DNA of 64,000 nt, from positions 496,001-560,000 of the forward strand of contig NZ_LGKN01000004.1 in the NCBI RefSeq assembly GCF_001306175.1, read 5' to 3'. Made by a program: the position numbers and the translations under genes. Below the pieces are notes generated by a model. It saw only the letters and a list, made by a program, of their open reading frames with translations. It did not search any database and was not told where the DNA came from. Positions 61,326 through 64,000 of the stretch are shown here, piece by piece; position 1 is the first letter of the stretch; each line of letters starts with the position of its first letter. This DNA is from Ardenticatena maritima. Its GTDB lineage: Bacteria > Chloroflexota > Anaerolineae > Ardenticatenales > Ardenticatenaceae.

Positions 61326-62671
61326 CAAAGCCCAAACCCCGGTGGAAGGTCGAACGGCAAGCGCATTCGGCGTTTGCCTCCCTTGCCGCTCAACTGTTTG
61401 ATCATCTTCTGCATCATGCGGAACTGCTTCAACAGTTCGTTCACATCTTGCACAGTCGTCCCGCTCCCAGCGGCGATACGGCGTTTGCGGCTCCCGTTGA
61501 TAATGCGCGGGTTGCGGCGCTCCTCGCGCGTCATCGAGTTGATAATCGCTTCAATCTTCTTCAATTCGCGCTCGGTCACATCCGCCGGCAAGGCGTTTTT
61601 CAGCCCACTCATGCCGGGGATGAGTTCCAGCAGTTGCGTGAAGGGCCCCAACTTTTTCAGCTGCTGCAACTGTTCCAGAAAATCTTCCAGGTCGAATTCA
61701 CCCTGGCGCAGGCGTTTTTCCAGCTTCTCGGCTTTGCTCGTGTCAATCGTCTGCTCCGCTTTTTCAATCAGCGTGAGCACATCGCCCATGCCGAGAATAC
61801 GCGAGGCCAAGCGATCGGGGTGGAAGGGTTCCAGCGCGTCCAGTTTTTCGCCCACCCCCAAAAACTTAATGGGGACGCCCGTCACAGCCCGAATGGAAAG
61901 CGCCGCACCACCGCGCGCGTCGCCATCCACCTTGGTGAAGATAACCCCCGTGAGCCCGATGCGCTTGTGGAAGGTATCCGCCACATTGACCGCTTCCTGC
62001 CCGGTCATGGCGTCGGCCACAAGCAAAATCTCGCGCGGATTGACGCGCGCCTTGATCTCTTCCAGCTCCTGCATGAGGGCTTCGTCAATTTGCAAGCGCC
62101 CCGCCGTGTCAATAATCACGACATCGTAGGCTTTGTGTTTGGCTTCGCGCACGCCACGCTCGGCAATATCGGGGGGCGGCGGTTCGGTCCCCTCGCTATG
62201 CACAGGAATGCCCAGCTGCTCGCCCAGCACTTCCAGCTGTTTGACAGCCGCCGGGCGGTAGGTGTCGGCCGCCACCAACATGGGACGATGCCCCTGCTTG
62301 CGCAGCCAGTTCGCCAGCTTCCCCGCGGTGGTCGTTTTCCCCGACCCCTGCAAGCCCACCAGCATAATCACCGTCGGCGGCGGTCCCGACAGGTCCAGAC
62401 GGCCGGCTTCACCCAACAGGTCAATCAGCTCGTCATGAACAATCTTCACCACCACCTGCGCGGGCGTCAGGCTTTTCAGCACTTCGGCGCCAATCGCCTT
62501 TTCCTTCACCCGCTTGACAAAGTCGCGCACCACCTTGAAGTTGACATCGGCTTCCAGCAGCGCGATTTTGACCTCGCGCATGGCGATATCAACATCTTTT
62601 TCGGTCAGCTGCCCTTTGCCCGCCAGGCGGTCGAACGTACTTTGAAGTTTTTCGCTCAGTTCATCAAACAT
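61325..62671 (-). CDS. ffh: signal recognition particle protein Ffh (SRP54)
   Basis: SRP GTPase that targets nascent membrane proteins. 448 residues. N domain (1-85), G domain with G1 [15 protein letters not shown] (106-120), [13 protein letters not shown]3 DTAGRLQ, G4 [41 protein letters not shown], and the methionine-rich M domain at the end ([15 protein letters not shown]). AGGTGGG precedes ATG 62671, which begins MFDELSEKL as in the family. A terminator separates it from rodA upstream. The small membrane gene downstream starts at its stop codon. Confidence 0.97.
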   Translation of the reverse strand: MFDELSEKLQSTFDRLAGKGQLTEKDVDIAMREVKIALLEADVNFKVVRDFVKRVKEKAIGAEVLKSLTPAQVVVKIVHDELIDLLGEAGRLDLSGPPPTVIMLVGLQGSGKTTTAGKLANWLRKQGHRPMLVAADTYRPAAVKQLEVLGEQLGIPVHSEGTEPPPPDIAERGVREAKHKAYDVVIIDTAGRLQIDEALMQELEEIKARVNPREILLVADAMTGQEAVNVADTFHKRIGLTGVIFTKVDGDARGGAALSIRAVTGVPIKFLGVGEKLDALEPFHPDRLASRILGMGDVLTLIEKAEQTIDTSKAEKLEKRLRQGEFDLEDFLEQLQQLKKLGPFTQLLELIPGMSGLKNALPADVTERELKKIEAIINSMTREERRNPRIINGSRKRRIAAGSGTTVQDVNELLKQFRMMQKMIKQLSGKGGKRRMRLPFDLPPGFGL

Positions 62672-62752
62672 CTCAACCCACCTATTCCTTCCCTGAAGTC
62701 TCGGTGCGCGGATTGTAGCCCAGACAAGAATGAGCGTCAATCACTTCCGACA

Positions 62753-62786
62753 AAAGAAAAAAGCCCGGCAAGGAAAATCACCGGGC
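62753..62786 (-). terminator. terminator after rodA
   Basis: 6-bp stem GCCCGG/CCGGGC with a 12-base loop and a T-run TTTTTTCTTTTG on the minus strand, 20 bases after the rodA stop. Confidence 0.8.
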
Positions 62787-62805
62787 GCCGCCAAACGGCG
62801 ATGGC

Positions 62806-63897
62806 TTACTCGAACGTAAAACGCTTGTAGCGCATGGCCACATTCTGCACCAGCCCCAACCCAATGAGCATGGTGATGAGATTGCTGCCCCCGTAGGAAA
62901 AGAGCGGCAACACAACGCCCGTGGGCGGCACCAGCCCCACATTGACGCCAATGTTGACGACCACTTGAAAGAAAATCATGGTCATCACACCCACCACGAT
63001 AAACCGCCCGTAGCGGTCGGTGGCACGCTGGGCAATGTTCAGCAAGCGCCACAGCAGGAACACAAAGAGCGCCATCAGCAGGAGCGCGCCCACAAAGCCC
63101 AGTTCTTCAGCCACCACGGTGAAAATGAAGTCGGTGTGGCGCACGCGCAAATAACCCAACTGGCTTTGCGAACCGTGCATGTAGCCTTGCCCCCACAAGC
63201 CGCCCGACCCAATGGCGATGCGGCTTTGCACCAGGTTGTAGCCTTCACCCAGGGGGTCTGCCAGCGGGTTGAGGAAAATCATCACCCGCTGACGCTGGTA
63301 CTCTTGCAGCACCTGCGTCCAGATGAGGGGCGCGGCCGCCCCCACAGCCGCCGCCGCCCCGACCATGTACCGCCAGGGCAGCCCGGCCACAAACACCATG
63401 CCGCCCCAAATGGCGAACAGCGACAACGCCACGGAGAGGCTGGGTTGCAAAAAGACCAACACCGCCGGAATGGCGGTCAGGATGAAGGAGCCAATGAGGG
63501 CTTTCCAATCGAAAGGGCGATGCCCAAGGTAGTGCGCCAGCGTCAGGATGAGCACCAACTTGGACAATTCGGAAGGTTGAATGGTGAAGAACATGATGCT
63601 GAACCAGCGCTGCGCCCCGAACGAGGTCGAGCCGAGCGCCAACACCACCGCCAGCGCCGCCACGATGCCTACATACAAAACACGCACAAAATATCCCAGT
63701 AAGCGGTAATCCACGGCGCTGGCGAGCAACATCCCCACCAGCCCAATCGCAATCCAAATCAACTGGCGGGTGACGAAAGGCATTTGCCCATCTTCCGGGG
63801 CGGGCTGGGCGCTGTAAATCATCAAGACCCCAAAGGTCATGATGACGAGCACCACCCCCAGAAGGGCGTAATCAAACGCATTGAGTGCGCGTCGCAT
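62806..63897 (-). CDS. rodA: rod shape-determining protein RodA (SEDS glycosyltransferase)
   Basis: Membrane peptidoglycan glycosyltransferase of the elongasome. 363 residues with ten predicted helices. FDYALLGVVLVIMTFGVLMIYSA at the start, FTIQPSELSKLVLILTLAHYL, PSLSVALSLFAIWGG, QSRIAIGSGGLWGQG and HTDFIFTVVAEELGFVG, which holds the aspartate needed in SEDS enzymes, then PPTGVVLPLFSYGGSNLITMLIGLGL. ATG 63897 with GGGGCTC upstream. The truncated gene on the upstream side ends 9 bases before this start, so they share a transcript; its usual partner is PBP2. Confidence 0.96.
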   Translation of the reverse strand: MRRALNAFDYALLGVVLVIMTFGVLMIYSAQPAPEDGQMPFVTRQLIWIAIGLVGMLLASAVDYRLLGYFVRVLYVGIVAALAVVLALGSTSFGAQRWFSIMFFTIQPSELSKLVLILTLAHYLGHRPFDWKALIGSFILTAIPAVLVFLQPSLSVALSLFAIWGGMVFVAGLPWRYMVGAAAAVGAAAPLIWTQVLQEYQRQRVMIFLNPLADPLGEGYNLVQSRIAIGSGGLWGQGYMHGSQSQLGYLRVRHTDFIFTVVAEELGFVGALLLMALFVFLLWRLLNIAQRATDRYGRFIVVGVMTMIFFQVVVNIGVNVGLVPPTGVVLPLFSYGGSNLITMLIGLGLVQNVAMRYKRFTFE

Positions 63898-63906
63898 GAG
63901 CCCCGC

Positions 63907-64000
63907 CTACTCCTGTGTGTGTGGTGGCGCTGTTTTGACGCGCCCCCGAAAGGGGATATTCGCCACGAGCATTGCCTCGCGCCCTTCTTGCGCCAGGTGC
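63907..64000 (-). CDS. 3' end of a gene upstream of rodA (perhaps PBP2/mrdA)
   Basis: The frame is open to the window edge and ends at TAG 63907, 9 bases before rodA. The visible tail of 30 residues (…EAMLVANIPFRGRVKTAPPHTQE) is proline-rich and too short to identify. By position alone, penicillin-binding protein 2 (mrdA) is the likely candidate because mrdA-rodA is a common order. Confidence 0.45.
   Translation of the reverse strand, partial: HLAQEGREAMLVANIPFRGRVKTAPPHTQE

Noticed and set aside
61316-62830. 504-codon frame antisense to ffh
   Set aside because: ffh has all GTPase and M-domain motifs; the antisense frame has none and crosses the ffh start and the rodA terminator.

Overview
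The window is a gene-dense bacterial chromosomal segment of about 64 kb, GC-rich, with AAGGAGG-type ribosome binding sites, good sigma70-type promoters and many GTG/TTG starts. It has no rRNA, CRISPR array, integrase or transposase. The gene set suggests a Chloroflexota bacterium of the Anaerolineae/Ardenticatenia kind. This is an inference from protein character, such as a secreted repeat protein ending in YLPLV-x-R and solenoid-bearing NTPases. It does not rest on any marker-gene comparison.

Layout. 0-4.3 kb: the 3' part of dnaE converging on dnaA across a bidirectional terminator. 4.6-11.1 kb (minus strand): 3-hydroxyacyl-CoA dehydrogenase, an unknown Rossmann-like protein, a LysM lipoprotein, a DsrE-like protein, a glycosyltransferase and a CelD-like acetyltransferase. 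11.2-15.7 kb: an Rrf2 regulator divergent from a saccharopine-dehydrogenase-like protein, a receiver plus degenerate GGDEF protein, tRNA-Met and tRNA-fMet, a small acidic unknown protein and a YitT-type membrane protein. 15.7-22.2 kb: a secreted alpha/beta hydrolase, a six-tRNA operon, lactate dehydrogenase, an SDR, a fructosamine-kinase-like protein and RarD. 22.3-25.2 kb: a KAP-type P-loop NTPase carrying an N-terminal helical repeat array. 25.3-35 kb: efp, a zinc-ribbon protein, an aminotransferase, a FIST protein, a LON-domain protein, an M20 hydrolase, a propeller protein, Mn-SOD and a GH-like barrel. 34.2-38.6 kb: an AttEFGH-like ABC export operon. 39.7-43.7 kb: the de novo NAD operon nadC-nadA-nadB-niaR with a tandem operator over its promoter. 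44.7-52.4 kb: nusA-rnpM-infB-rbfA-nrnA-truB-ribF plus a glutaredoxin-like gene. 52.4-60.4 kb: a membrane methyltransferase, a secreted six-repeat protein and a 1634-residue NACHT/STAND-type NTPase with 23 near-identical helical repeats. 60.6-64 kb: a small membrane protein, ffh, rodA and the end of one more gene.

The most unusual element is the pair of NTPases. A KAP NTPase (22-25 kb) and a NACHT-type NTPase (55-60 kb) belong to different P-loop branches, yet carry the same unusual 32/36-residue solenoid. In one the solenoid lies N-terminal to the NTPase domain, in the other C-terminal. In the NACHT gene the array is almost homogenised at the DNA level and the codon use differs from its neighbours. 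This fits a fast-evolving sensor, perhaps in anti-phage or conflict biology, but that role is inference. The best regulatory finding is in the NAD operon: two abutting perfect 12-bp repeats cover the -35 box of a consensus promoter, and the last gene of the operon encodes the matching NiaR repressor with its four metal-site residues intact.
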